From NCBI GenBank assembly GCA_007751255.1, contig CP036296.1, forward strand, positions 1,240,001-1,304,000: DNA of 64,000 nucleotides. Reading direction: 5' to 3'. The DNA comes from Engelhardtia mirabilis. Its GTDB lineage: Bacteria > Planctomycetota > UBA1135 > GCA-002686595. Position numbers and translations under genes: made by a program. Below, in pieces: positions 1 through 8,576 of the stretch; positions within the stretch are counted from its first letter, which is position 1, and each line of letters begins with the position of its first letter. The notes below the pieces were generated by a model. It saw only the letters and a list, made by a program, of their open reading frames with translations, made no database searches and was not told where the DNA came from.

Positions 1-735
1 CTGTTGGGCGAGCGCACGGCGGTCCGGGTGGACGAGTGGACCGCCGCCCTCAGCTCCGACGACGGCTTCGCGGCCGGTGACTACCACCTGGGCATTCGAC
101 CGATCGGGGTCAGCACGCGCCTGACCTTCGACCCGTCGACGCCGGTGGTGGTGGTCGAGGTTCCGCCCCTGGGGCTGGTCGAACTGCGCCCGGCGCAGGC
201 CGACGCAGGCTCGAGGACGCCGGGCGTCTGGCCCGCGTCCGAGCCGCTCCCCGTGGGCATCCCCAACCCGGCCAAGGCGACCGGCAGCTCCGGCGAGAGC
301 GCGAGCTACGTCCTGGCCTACGGCGACTACGACCTCCCGAGCCACGGAGGCGGTGGCTTCGTCGAGCCGGCGGACTTCACCGTCGCACAGCGCAACACCG
401 TCGTGGAGTACGGCCGAGTCGCCGGCTTCACACGCGTGCTGGAGTGGGAGTACGAGGGCGAGCCGCTGAGCCTCCCGGCGGGCTCCCTGCGCGGCGCCGA
501 GCTCCTGCGCGACGGCGAGGTCGTGCCGGACACGATGGTCTCCGCGGACGGCTACGACCTCGCCACGGGCCGGATGACCGGGCTGCGGTTCAGGACCCGC
601 GAGCCGGGGACCTACGCCGTGGAGTGCCGCTTCGAGGGCGCGGACGGGCGGGACGTCGTTCAGCGCTTGGAGTCCTTCGAGATCTCCGCTGCGGTGCTGC
701 CGGCGGTGGTGCTCGACGTGACTGGCGAGCTCTGA
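1..735 (+). CDS. C-terminal part of a secreted/surface protein, truncated by the window edge
   Basis: The reading frame is open from base 1, so the true start lies to the left; the first leucine codons align with the interior of the related sequence at 8101-8110 (LLGxRTAxRVDEW). About 244 residues are visible, ending in DVTGEL and TGA. The fragment is rich in short beta-strand-like segments and Gly/Pro, as in extracellular carboxypeptidase-regulatory-like or Ig-like folds, but no named family is recognised and no catalytic motif is seen. Two decayed relatives follow at 4602-4856 and 7348-8514, so this is the only intact-looking copy of a locally repeated family. Function unknown. Confidence 0.6.
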   Translation: MLGERTAVRVDEWTAALSSDDGFAAGDYHLGIRPIGVSTRLTFDPSTPVVVVEVPPLGLVELRPAQADAGSRTPGVWPASEPLPVGIPNPAKATGSSGESASYVLAYGDYDLPSHGGGGFVEPADFTVAQRNTVVEYGRVAGFTRVLEWEYEGEPLSLPAGSLRGAELLRDGEVVPDTMVSADGYDLATGRMTGLRFRTREPGTYAVECRFEGADGRDVVQRLESFEISAAVLPAVVLDVTGEL

Positions 736-777
736 GTCGCGCGTGTCGCGGGTGCTCGAGCCCGATCCCGCGCCCCT
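736..777. other. Short spacer between convergent gene ends
   Basis: Spacer between the stop of the left-edge gene and the stop of the phosphoketolase remnant on the other strand. No convincing hairpin or other signal was seen. Confidence 0.4.
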
Positions 778-1071
778 TCAGTCGCCCCAGCGCCAGTCTC
801 GAATCGACGGCAGGTCCACGCCCTCCTGGCGAATGTACCGCTCGTGCTCGGCCAGGCTGTCCGCCCCGTCGGCGCGCAGGGTCGGCACGCGCTCGACGAC
901 GTCCATGGCCAGGTGGAAGCGGTCCATGTCGTTGAGGACCGTCATGTCGAACGGCGTGGTGATCGCGCCCTCCTCCTTGTAGCCGCGTACGTGCAGGTTC
1001 CCTTGGTTCGTGCGTCGGTAGGTGAGGCGGTGGAGGAGCTGGAGCTTCATCAGGTTCACCACGTTGACCAT
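778..1071 (-). pseudogene. Phosphoketolase (Xfp) C-terminal remnant
   Basis: The 97-residue frame contains HRLTYRRTNQGNLHVRGYKE, TTPFDMTVLND and MDRFHLAMDVVERVP, which are the extreme C-terminal signature of D-xylulose-5-phosphate/fructose-6-phosphate phosphoketolase, an enzyme of about 800 residues. The first residues VNVVNLMKLQ also match the family, but in intact enzymes about 35 residues separate that strand from the HRLTYRR segment; here they are directly joined, so there is an internal deletion as well as loss of the N-terminal ~700 residues. The thiamine-diphosphate domains are absent, so this is a dead fragment. The neighbouring secreted genes show no link to central carbon metabolism. 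Confidence 0.85.
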
Positions 1072-1152
1072 CCGATCGAGACCCGTCTCGAAGGGATCTT
1101 GAAGTACCGAGCATGACGCTGTTCATCGCAGTTCATGCCCTCCCCCCGCGAC

Positions 1153-4100
1153 TCAGTAGTATTCCCGACCCGTGCCCGCGCAGCGTGAGCAGGCCTCGGA
1201 GCTGTAGACGCGCCGCTTGCGCTTGTAGGTCTCCACCGCGTCGTAGCCCTTCATCCAGAGGCCCGTGCTCGTTGCCGTCGAGGAGACGTCGTAGTCGTCG
1301 ACGAAGGCCGAGGTGTCGACCCAGCCGTCGCCCCCACAGCCTCCGCAGACGCGGCTCGAGTAGGTCGCCTTCTGCGGGGCACTGTCCCCCGTGGGGAAGG
1401 CCGTCTCGCCGTCGTGGTCCCACCACTTGAACAGGTCGCCGTACTCGGAGGCGACCTGCTCGTGCCAGCCGTCCTCCACCGAGTCCTGGGACTGGTCGAA
1501 GAAGCCGTCTGTGAACCAAGTGCTGCGCGCCTCGCCGACCGAGGCGACCACCGGCGCCGGGGGCGGCTGCTTGTGGCCGATCAGCTCCAAGCGACCGGCC
1601 GCGTAGCGCACCCCCGCCATCGCCTTGTCGCCTGGGTACAGGTGACGGCCGACGCCGCTGGGCAGTCCGCCCACGAAGGGGCCTTCGAAGCTGACCTGTT
1701 CGCGGTAGCACCAGGCCACGCCGCTCCCGTTCTCGCAGTTCCCCGCCAGGCCCTCGAACCAAAGCCCGTCAGGGACCTCGGCGTGGGCCGCGCGGTGGGC
1801 TGCGGTGAAGGCGTGCACCTCGAGGGCGAGGAAGGCCTGGCTGTCGCGCTGATACTCGACCAGCTCGACCCAGGGGTGCATGCCCTGGGGGCCCTCGGGC
1901 CGCGCGAACCAGTGGGTCTGGCGCGCGTAGGGGTCGTACACCGGGCCGGTGTTGCGGGTCGTGTCCTCCAGGAACCAGCCGCTGCCGAAGGTCGCAGCCA
2001 GGCCAGCCCGCACGGTCTCGACCAGCCCCTTGGTGGCGGCCGTGTCCGAGCCCCACAGCACGAAGCGCGCGGTCAAGAGCTGCCGGTTGGTCTCGAGCTC
2101 GAGCCGCTTGGCGAAGGTCGGCGGCAGGGTGGCGAAGTCGACCTCACCCGCGGCGACCAGCTCGCGCAGGAGCGCCCCGACCTCGTCCAGGTCCAGGCGG
2201 CCACCGCACACGGCCAGGGCCGCGGGTGGGAGCTCGCCCGCGACCTCCGCTGCACGGAGCTCGGCCCAGCGCGCGAGCGACAGGCGCGGCGGCGTCAGCA
2301 CGAGCTCGGTGTAGCGACCGTCGCGGACCAGGTCGTAGCGCAGCTCGGACGAGCCGTCGCCACCGAACAGCCCGAGCAGGTCGATCGGTCGGCCGCCCTC
2401 GGACACGAAGCGATCGCTGGGCTGGACCCTGCCGGCCAGGGGGTCGCCGAGCACCTCGAGCACCGAGACCAACGGCTGCTCGCCGGCGGCGACGGCCGCG
2501 TTCCAGCGACCGAGGAGATCCTGGCCCACGGTCGCCTCGTGATCGGTCGCGATGTAGAGGGCCAGCTGATAGAGGTCGCCCTCGGGCTGGCCAGGGACGC
2601 TGACCGGGTAGACCATGCGATCGACGTAGACCCAGACCGGATGGCCATCGGGGCGCAGGCCGTCGAAGGTCGCGAGCCGCACCTGGAAGTCCTCCTTGCC
2701 GCCGGGCAGGTCCTCGACGCGCACGCGCCAGCCGTCGAGGGCGACGCCCAGGCGCTCGATCACCGCGTCCATCCACTGGTCCGCGGTGAAGCGCGCGGCC
2801 GCGTCCACGTCCGGCACGGTCAGGAGGCCCAGCCGCACGGAAGCCTCCGAGTGCCAGTCGTCCTCGACGGTCCAGAGGTAGTCGCGCAGCACCGCCGGGT
2901 CCGGCCCCGTCTGCAGGTGCGTGGTCAGCGCCTGGCGCGGGCCGGAGTAGGGCAGGATCGGGTCGTCGAGCGCGCGCACGTAGGTGGCCAGGTCGACCTC
3001 GCCTTGGAGCTCGGGCGTCGCGTGGCCCGCGAAGCCCGACGGAGCGTCGGCGACGAGCTCGAGCACGACGCGCTCGAGCTCGGCCGGCACCGGCGGCAGC
3101 TCGACCGGGTCCAGGAGGTCGGCGATCCAGTCCGCCCTGCCGTCTCCGGGCCGCGGCGAGCCCAAGGCCGTGCAGTCGAGATACAAGCTCCAGCGCTCGA
3201 TGTCGCTCGGCTCGTGGGTGTCCATGTCGTAGCCGGACGGGTCCTTGCTGAGGCAGAGGCTGATGTGCGGCAGCCACGTGCCGTCGGACTGCTCGGCCCG
3301 CATGCCCGGGCCCGGCGACAGGTAGAGGCAGCGCGAGCCCTCGGGCCGCAACGAGTCGGCCTGGACGCCGCCTTCCACCACCCAGCCCCGGGCGTGGGCC
3401 TCCAGGATGCCGGCGAACCCCTCGAACCGCGCGTCGAGCTCGGCGCGCTGCTCGTCGGTCGGGTTGACGACCTCCGCGAAGCTGTAGGTCGCGTTCACAT
3501 AGGACCCGAAGTCCGTCATGTGATGGGCCCAGCCCTCCGGGTCCTTGGGCAGCCCCTCGAGCGGCATCAGGCTCCAGGTCGGGGCACCTGCCTGGCGGTC
3601 GGAGAGCTCGCGGGGCGAGACCAGACCCTTGATGGGCTCGAGCCCCGTGTAGATCCCGGCCAGGATGGCCTCGACCGCGGCGGTGAAGCCGGCGTCCGTG
3701 GGAACACCTCGGAAGCTCGACGGCTCGTGCGCAATCCAAGCCGGCAGCTCTTCGGCCAGGCGGGTGTTGGCGATCAGCCGCAGCTCCCACCAGCCTTCCT
3801 CGCCCCAGCTCTCACCCCGGGTCAAGAGGACGCGGATGAAGGGCGGCCGCTCTTCCTCCGTCGGCCGAATCAGGTCGGTGGCCTTGGCGTTGCTCGAGGT
3901 GGTGCTGGTCTCCAGCCCCCAGTCCCCCGCGGCAGCGGACATCACCGCGCCGAGCTTCTGGTAGTCAGCCTCGAGGGACGCGATCTCTGCCTCGCTCGGC
4001 CTGTAGGTCCTCCGAAAGCTCAGCTTGATCACCCAGAGGTTGACGGTGCTGAACCGGCTGAAGGTGTGCCGGCGCTTGGTGGGATCCCGCGTGTCGTCAT

Positions 4101-4317
4101 TGGCCATCCCGGCCGGCAGGACCGGCTCCCAGGACTCCTCGGCCAGGCGCGCGCCGCGCAGGCTGGCAAAGCCGTCTTCCATGCCGGCCTTGAGCGCCTC
4201 GAGGGTGGCGGTGAAGGCCGCGTCGTCGGGGACCTGGCGCGGGTACTCGACCTGGGCGGCGAGCGGCAGGCAGCACAGGGCGAGGGCGAACATGGAGCGC
4301 GAGAGGAGCTGGAGCAT
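1153..4317 (-). CDS. Large secreted protein with C-terminal DnaJ-type CxxCxGxG motifs
   Basis: 1054 residues. The start at 4317 gives a clear signal peptide (MLQLLSRSMFALALCCLPLAAQ). The bulk is acidic with several similar stretches of about 200 residues containing 'DAAFTAxLEALKAGM'-type helices (residues ~33, ~210, ~500), suggesting internal repeats. Near the C-terminus are CGGCGGDGW (about residue 985) and CSRCAGTGREYY (the last residues), two halves resembling the Cys-rich zinc-binding motifs of DnaJ, separated by about 55 residues that include a Lys/Arg-rich KRKRRVY stretch. No J domain is present. The protein is not recognised as a family; an extracytoplasmic zinc-ribbon protein is the most that can be said. 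It stands alone on its strand between two decayed genes. Confidence 0.75.
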   Translation of the reverse strand: MLQLLSRSMFALALCCLPLAAQVEYPRQVPDDAAFTATLEALKAGMEDGFASLRGARLAEESWEPVLPAGMANDDTRDPTKRRHTFSRFSTVNLWVIKLSFRRTYRPSEAEIASLEADYQKLGAVMSAAAGDWGLETSTTSSNAKATDLIRPTEEERPPFIRVLLTRGESWGEEGWWELRLIANTRLAEELPAWIAHEPSSFRGVPTDAGFTAAVEAILAGIYTGLEPIKGLVSPRELSDRQAGAPTWSLMPLEGLPKDPEGWAHHMTDFGSYVNATYSFAEVVNPTDEQRAELDARFEGFAGILEAHARGWVVEGGVQADSLRPEGSRCLYLSPGPGMRAEQSDGTWLPHISLCLSKDPSGYDMDTHEPSDIERWSLYLDCTALGSPRPGDGRADWIADLLDPVELPPVPAELERVVLELVADAPSGFAGHATPELQGEVDLATYVRALDDPILPYSGPRQALTTHLQTGPDPAVLRDYLWTVEDDWHSEASVRLGLLTVPDVDAAARFTADQWMDAVIERLGVALDGWRVRVEDLPGGKEDFQVRLATFDGLRPDGHPVWVYVDRMVYPVSVPGQPEGDLYQLALYIATDHEATVGQDLLGRWNAAVAAGEQPLVSVLEVLGDPLAGRVQPSDRFVSEGGRPIDLLGLFGGDGSSELRYDLVRDGRYTELVLTPPRLSLARWAELRAAEVAGELPPAALAVCGGRLDLDEVGALLRELVAAGEVDFATLPPTFAKRLELETNRQLLTARFVLWGSDTAATKGLVETVRAGLAATFGSGWFLEDTTRNTGPVYDPYARQTHWFARPEGPQGMHPWVELVEYQRDSQAFLALEVHAFTAAHRAAHAEVPDGLWFEGLAGNCENGSGVAWCYREQVSFEGPFVGGLPSGVGRHLYPGDKAMAGVRYAAGRLELIGHKQPPPAPVVASVGEARSTWFTDGFFDQSQDSVEDGWHEQVASEYGDLFKWWDHDGETAFPTGDSAPQKATYSSRVCGGCGGDGWVDTSAFVDDYDVSSTATSTGLWMKGYDAVETYKRKRRVYSSEACSRCAGTGREYY

Positions 4318-4601
4318 GGGCGTCTGGCGGGCTTGTGTCGGGACTCGCGAGTCTAGTGCCCGGCGACGAGGGCGCCAGCGCTGCTCACCAGCGCCTCAGG
4401 AGCCGTCACCCGATCGGTGGAGACTGCGGGCGCGCGGGCCGAACCCAGTCCTGTGGTCGCTGCTTCGGGGGCGAGCGGCTGGCCCTGTCAGCCCAGGAAC
4501 TCCACAGCCGCGAGCAGGGCTGACAGCAGTAGCACCAAGAGCTCGAGCTGGATCCGGACCTGGCCGAGCCCCTTGGTGTTCGCCCGCTTCACCTTCCGAT
4601 G
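4318..4601. other. Gene-free gap between the secreted Zn-ribbon-like gene and a gene remnant
   Basis: About 280 bases containing the presumed promoter of the leftward gene. Short open frames on both strands look like composition artefacts of high GC. No RNA gene, clear promoter box or strong hairpin was seen. Confidence 0.4.
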
Positions 4602-4856
4602 GGATCGCTGCGCAGCGCCGACCTCCTGCGCGATGGCGAAGTCGTCCCTGACGCCCTCGTCCCCGCCGCGGGCTACGACCTGGCAACGGGCAGGATGACC
4701 GGGCTTCGGATCCGCACGCGCGCGCCGGGGACCTACATCCTCGAGTGCCGCTTCGAGGGCACCGGTGGACGAGAGATCGTGCAGCACCTCGAGAGCTTCG
4801 AGATCGCCGCCGCGACGCTTCCAGCGGTGGTTCTCGATGTGACCGGCGAGTTCTGA
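4602..4856 (+). pseudogene. Decayed C-terminal fragment of the left-edge protein family
   Basis: The translation (GSLRSADLLRDGEVVPD..., ending TLPAVVLDVTGEF) matches the last ~85 residues of the gene at 1-735 almost residue for residue (GSLRGAELLRDGEVVPD..., ending LPAVVLDVTGEL). Nothing homologous lies upstream of 4600, and no signal peptide or credible ribosome site precedes it, so it is a 3' fragment left by deletion or recombination between family copies. Confidence 0.75.
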
Positions 4857-4975
4857 AGTCGAGGCGCGCAGGTCACCGCGCGCGGCCACCTTCGATCCCC
4901 GGCTGAGAACAGGGCTTGTTCAACCGGGAGAACGCGCCACGCATCCAGCGTCCGCGGACACTCCAGCGCCGGCAC

Positions 4976-6025
4976 TCAGTCGACCCACCACCAAGCGAAG
5001 CCCGAGTAGTCGAGCGAGTTCGGAGGAAAGGCCGTTTCGAACTGGACCGCATCCAGGGACTGGAACGAGTCGAAGATCCCGTCGTCATCCGGGTCGTAGA
5101 TCACGCTCTTGAGCAACTCGTCGGTCCCTGGAAACAGGCCGACATGGTGGAGCAGGTAGACCCGCCCATAGTCGAGATGGGTGCGTGGCACGATGGATCG
5201 GGCCGAGTCGAGCCCGATCAGGTCGGAGGGCCCGGCGACCTCGATCGGCGAGGCGCCGTCGACGGAGAGGTCCAGGGCGAAGATCGCGGGCGGACTCTGG
5301 GACAGGACGTGGATGAACCGGCCGAAGGGGTCGAAGGCGATGAAGTCGGCCGAGCCCAGTCCGGATCCGCGGTAGACCTCCTCGCGGACGATCGGCGGTC
5401 GCGCGGAACGACCCTGGGGTGGCACGAAGGATCCACCGCCGACGATCCCGATCGAGACTTGAAGGGATGACGATGGGTTGGGGACTCCGAGCGGAGTTGA
5501 TGGAACCTGAGACGTGACGTCCCAGCCACCCGTCCAGCCGGGGATCGTCCACAGCTCGATGACCGTATCCCCGTTGCGAGCCGTCCCGGGAACGATCAGG
5601 CGGTTGCCGAGCTGGGTGCGGATCTCTCCGAGGTCGAAGCTGACCGAGCAGGTCACCGAGGACTCGAACCACTCGTCGGTCGCGGGGTCGAGTTCCCGAC
5701 TCCACAGCACGATCTGACGCTCACCCTGAGCGTAGCGGACCTCGCGGGTGATGTTCGGCGAGTGCAGCACGCGGAGCGCGCCCTCGGGCGCGGCTTCGCC
5801 CGAGGGCGTCCGACTCGGGGCGGTCCACTCCGTCGGAGGCTCGGAGGACTCGAGCGGAGGCCTCGCACTCGGCGAAGAGTCGTCTTCCGTCCGAACTCCG
5901 AACTCCGATAGGACGAGGGCTGAGGCCACCGCGAAGAGGGCGGCCCCGACGACGCCTGCCCGCGCCGTTCCGCTCGAGGAGTGGGGCGGCGGGTTCCAAC
6001 CGAGACCGATTCGAGATTTGTTCAC
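4976..6025 (-). CDS. Membrane-anchored or secreted protein of unknown function
   Basis: 349 residues from a GTG start at 6025, preferred because AAGGGGG lies just upstream; the alternative upstream start is a TTG at 6055 with no better signal. Residues ~18-40 (GVVGAALFAVASALVL) form one hydrophobic segment, likely a signal anchor, followed by a low-complexity Ser/Pro/Glu linker. The remainder has strands such as GSADFIAFDPFGRFIHVLSQ and AIFALDLSVDGASP that look like beta-propeller blades. It ends in FAWWWVD. No family is recognised. It is followed on the same strand by no close partner. Confidence 0.6.
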   Translation of the reverse strand: MNKSRIGLGWNPPPHSSSGTARAGVVGAALFAVASALVLSEFGVRTEDDSSPSARPPLESSEPPTEWTAPSRTPSGEAAPEGALRVLHSPNITREVRYAQGERQIVLWSRELDPATDEWFESSVTCSVSFDLGEIRTQLGNRLIVPGTARNGDTVIELWTIPGWTGGWDVTSQVPSTPLGVPNPSSSLQVSIGIVGGGSFVPPQGRSARPPIVREEVYRGSGLGSADFIAFDPFGRFIHVLSQSPPAIFALDLSVDGASPIEVAGPSDLIGLDSARSIVPRTHLDYGRVYLLHHVGLFPGTDELLKSVIYDPDDDGIFDSFQSLDAVQFETAFPPNSLDYSGFAWWWVD

Positions 6026-6114
6026 TCCTGGCCCCCTTGGCAATCGATGTCGCAATGACCGCAGTCCGCAACCGGGCTGACGTTCTCGGGCCAGCCCCCT
6101 GTCGGCATGTCGGG

Positions 6115-6840
6115 CTAGCTGACCTGGCAGGCAGCCGGGTCGACATCGTTCGACGGGTCGTCGTCGCAGTTCAACTCCAGGAGCTCGGCCAGATCGTGGT
6201 TGTCGATGCAGTCCTCGGCCTTCTCCTTGTTCGCAGGCTCATTCCACTTCTCGGAGAGCAGGGCGATCTTCTTACACATCGCTTCGATCTGCCCCTGCTG
6301 GGCTGCCGTGAGCCCGTCGAGGCAGTGCGGCGGATCCCCCTCGAGCGCGCTGCCACCGACCTGGCCGATCGCCTCGCAGAGCAACTTCGCGGCGGAGGAG
6401 TCGATCGCGAGGTGCAGGCACGACGTCGAGTCGGTCCCTTCGTCGTCCTTCGGAACTCCGAGGCAGACATGCATGAGCTCGTGGATGATCGTGCCCTTGA
6501 TCGCGCCCTGGGTATACCCCTCTGCCTTGGCCGGGTTGCCCGCGGCGTAGAGTTCGGTGATCTCGGGGAACGCGGCGGCGAAGGTGAGGGTGTACAGCGT
6601 GAGCGCCGGCTTGTCGCCCGAGAACGACGCCGAACCGAGCTTGTTGGTGTTGGTGTAGCTGTCCGTCGTGAACAGGTAGTCGCCGCCCGCGATCCCGACG
6701 AGTCCCTCTGCCATCTCCTTGCAGCCTGTCAGGGGAATCTGGAGCAGTGTCCCTGGGGCAGGCGGCGGTTGATTCTGGGCCGAGCTGGGGGACATCCACG
6801 CTGCGGCGACAATGAGGAGGGTGATCAGGCTCCTGGGCAT
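6115..6840 (-). CDS. Secreted putative zinc metallopeptidase (HELMH)
   Basis: 241 residues from the ATG at 6840, which places a signal peptide (MPRSLITLLIVAAAWMSPSSAQ) at the very N-terminus; a longer frame begins 13 codons earlier but would bury the signal. The sequence GTIIHELMHVC (around residue 126) contains HExxH, the zinc-binding motif of gluzincin/metzincin peptidases, with a downstream cysteine-rich C-terminus (CLHL, LLCEAIG, PPHCLDG, AMCKK, DCIDNHD, LELNCDDD). Deuterolysin-like (M35) or other lysine-specific metallopeptidase folds would fit HELMH, but a third zinc ligand could not be assigned. Extracellular proteolysis or peptide binding is inferred from the motif only. Confidence 0.65.
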   Translation of the reverse strand: MPRSLITLLIVAAAWMSPSSAQNQPPPAPGTLLQIPLTGCKEMAEGLVGIAGGDYLFTTDSYTNTNKLGSASFSGDKPALTLYTLTFAAAFPEITELYAAGNPAKAEGYTQGAIKGTIIHELMHVCLGVPKDDEGTDSTSCLHLAIDSSAAKLLCEAIGQVGGSALEGDPPHCLDGLTAAQQGQIEAMCKKIALLSEKWNEPANKEKAEDCIDNHDLAELLELNCDDDPSNDVDPAACQVS

Positions 6841-7347
6841 AGCGAGTTCTCGAAAGAAGATTTGAGCCACGGAAGACAAAGTCCGGTCGACGAACTCCGT
6901 TGGAGAGTTCGGGCGATGGTCTCAACGTGATGGGGATCCGGATTCGTCGGCGAAATCACCAAATAGTTCGGCAGTCGTCTCGAGCGCCTGACAGGGGCCG
7001 AGGCTCGGTCCGGACTGAGGCCCCGATTGGATGCCGGAACCGGACCAGGCTTGGGTCCTATGCCTCGGAGCGCCCTTGCACGGGTGTCCGAGGGGCGGGA
7101 TGGCGCAACCGAGGCGCTGGAACACCGCGTGGCCTCGACCGAGGTCCTGCGCGGGAACGGCGAAATCCTGCTCGGCAAACCCGCGGGCGAGCTGGGGTGT
7201 ATCGAAATAGTGGACGGTCTCGCCCGCCCACCGGCCGACTTGGCGATCGACGCTCCAGTGCTCGTTGTCGGCATCCGGATTGAAGGCGTCGATTGCAGCT
7301 ACCTCGAGTTGGACGGCACCTGAAAGGGGATCGCAGCCCAGTCTCCG
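6841..7347. other. Gap of about 500 bases with uncertain decayed coding sequence
   Basis: Both strands carry a medium open frame here: 7027-7323 on + (in the same frame as the pseudogene at 7348, separated from it by one TGA at 7321) and 6922-7359 on -. Third-position GC is similar (roughly 80 %) in both, so I cannot decide which, if either, was coding. The plus-strand reading would make this the upstream part of the pseudogene that follows. Confidence 0.35.
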
Positions 7348-8514
7348 GTGGAGCTCCACCGCGGCCGGCCCCTGCCAGCACGGGTCGTGGATGGCGCGGG
7401 CGACGAGTGGCAGAGTCCCGTCGATCTCTCGCCGCCGCTCAGCAGTGGAACTGGCGTCGGCCTGGCGATCGACCGCGGCCTGCGGGCGACGGTGACCTCA
7501 CCCCTGGCCCTGCCCTTCGACGCTGCGGACGCGCGCCTCGTAGTCCGCGCCGACGATCGGTGGGCGCGGTTCGTCGTTCCGGAACCTGTGGAGCCCGAGG
7601 CATGGGTAGGGGACGACTTCGCGATCGAGCTCCAAGAGGTCTTCGACGTTGCACCGATCCTGCGCTCCGGCGCGCCCCTCGGTGGATTGCACCTCGCCGT
7701 GCACTCGGTCGATCGACTCCCGCCGGTCGACCAGCGCAGCGGCGGGATGCTCGAGTCGATCACCGAGAGTCTGTGGGTGGAGACACCCGAGGGGTTCGAG
7801 CTTCCGATTGGCGCGGAGGGCATGCCGGCGGGGCGCTATCGAGCCGCGTTCATCGGCATGGACGACGCCAGCGGTCTGTTCCTGAACCCCGAGGAGCTCG
7901 ACCTCGGCCCGACGACCGGGAGCGAAGTCGTGTTGTGGGTCGAGGCCGCGCCCGCTGCGGAGCGCGTCGCCGTATCCGTCCATCTGCGCTTCGCCGCGAC
8001 GCTCGACCAGGTCCTGGCCAACTGTGGCGGGCAGATGAACGTGACGCTCAGCGCGTTGGATGGGTCGCAGCTCTCGGGCGGCGCGCCGCGGATCACGCAC
8101 TTCCTGTTGGGTGACCGCACCGCGACTCGCGTGGACGAGTGGACCGCCGCCTTCACCCCCGACGACGGCTTCGCGGCCGGTGACTGCCTCCTGGGCATTC
8201 GACCGATCGGGTTCAGCGCGCGGTTGACCCTCGACACGTCGGCGCCGGTGGTAGCAGTCGGGGTTCCGCCCCTGGGGCTGGTCGAGCTGCGCCCGGCGCA
8301 GGGCGAAGCCGACGCGATCGTCTCCGCCGCGGGCTACGACCTGGCCACGGGCAGGATGTCCGGGCTGCGGGTCCGGACTCGCGCGCCGGGCACCTAGGCC
8401 CTCGAGTGCCGCTTCGAGGGCGCCGACGGCGGAGAGATCGTGCAGCGCCTCGAGAGCTTCGAGATCCGCGCCGCGGCGCTTCCGGCGGTGATTCTCGATG
8501 TGACCGGCGAGCTC
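7348..8514 (+). pseudogene. Decayed relative of the left-edge secreted protein, amber-interrupted
   Basis: Residues from LLGDRTATRVDEWTAAF onward parallel the protein at 1-735. Three lesions are visible: a TAG at 8395-8397 where relatives have Tyr (GTY), with the frame continuing to LPAVILDVTGEL; loss of the terminal TGA, which now reads TCG at 8515; and an internal deletion joining VELRPAQ directly to a segment that lies about 110 residues later in the intact copy. The upstream 200 residues (strands such as FEVFDV, LHLAVHSVDRLP, GRYRAAFIGMDD) show what the N-terminal part of the family may look like: an all-beta extracellular protein. Function unknown. Confidence 0.65.
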
Positions 8515-8576
8515 TCGGTTCCGCGCGGCGCGAACCACCCGGCGCGGCGAGGGGCCGCGCCGGGTCGTCGCCGACC

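Noticed and set aside
1414-4356. 980-residue open frame on the plus strand opposite the secreted Zn-ribbon-like gene
   Set aside because: No signal peptide or motif, and composition typical of an antisense shadow. The minus-strand frame has a clean signal peptide and Cys motifs.
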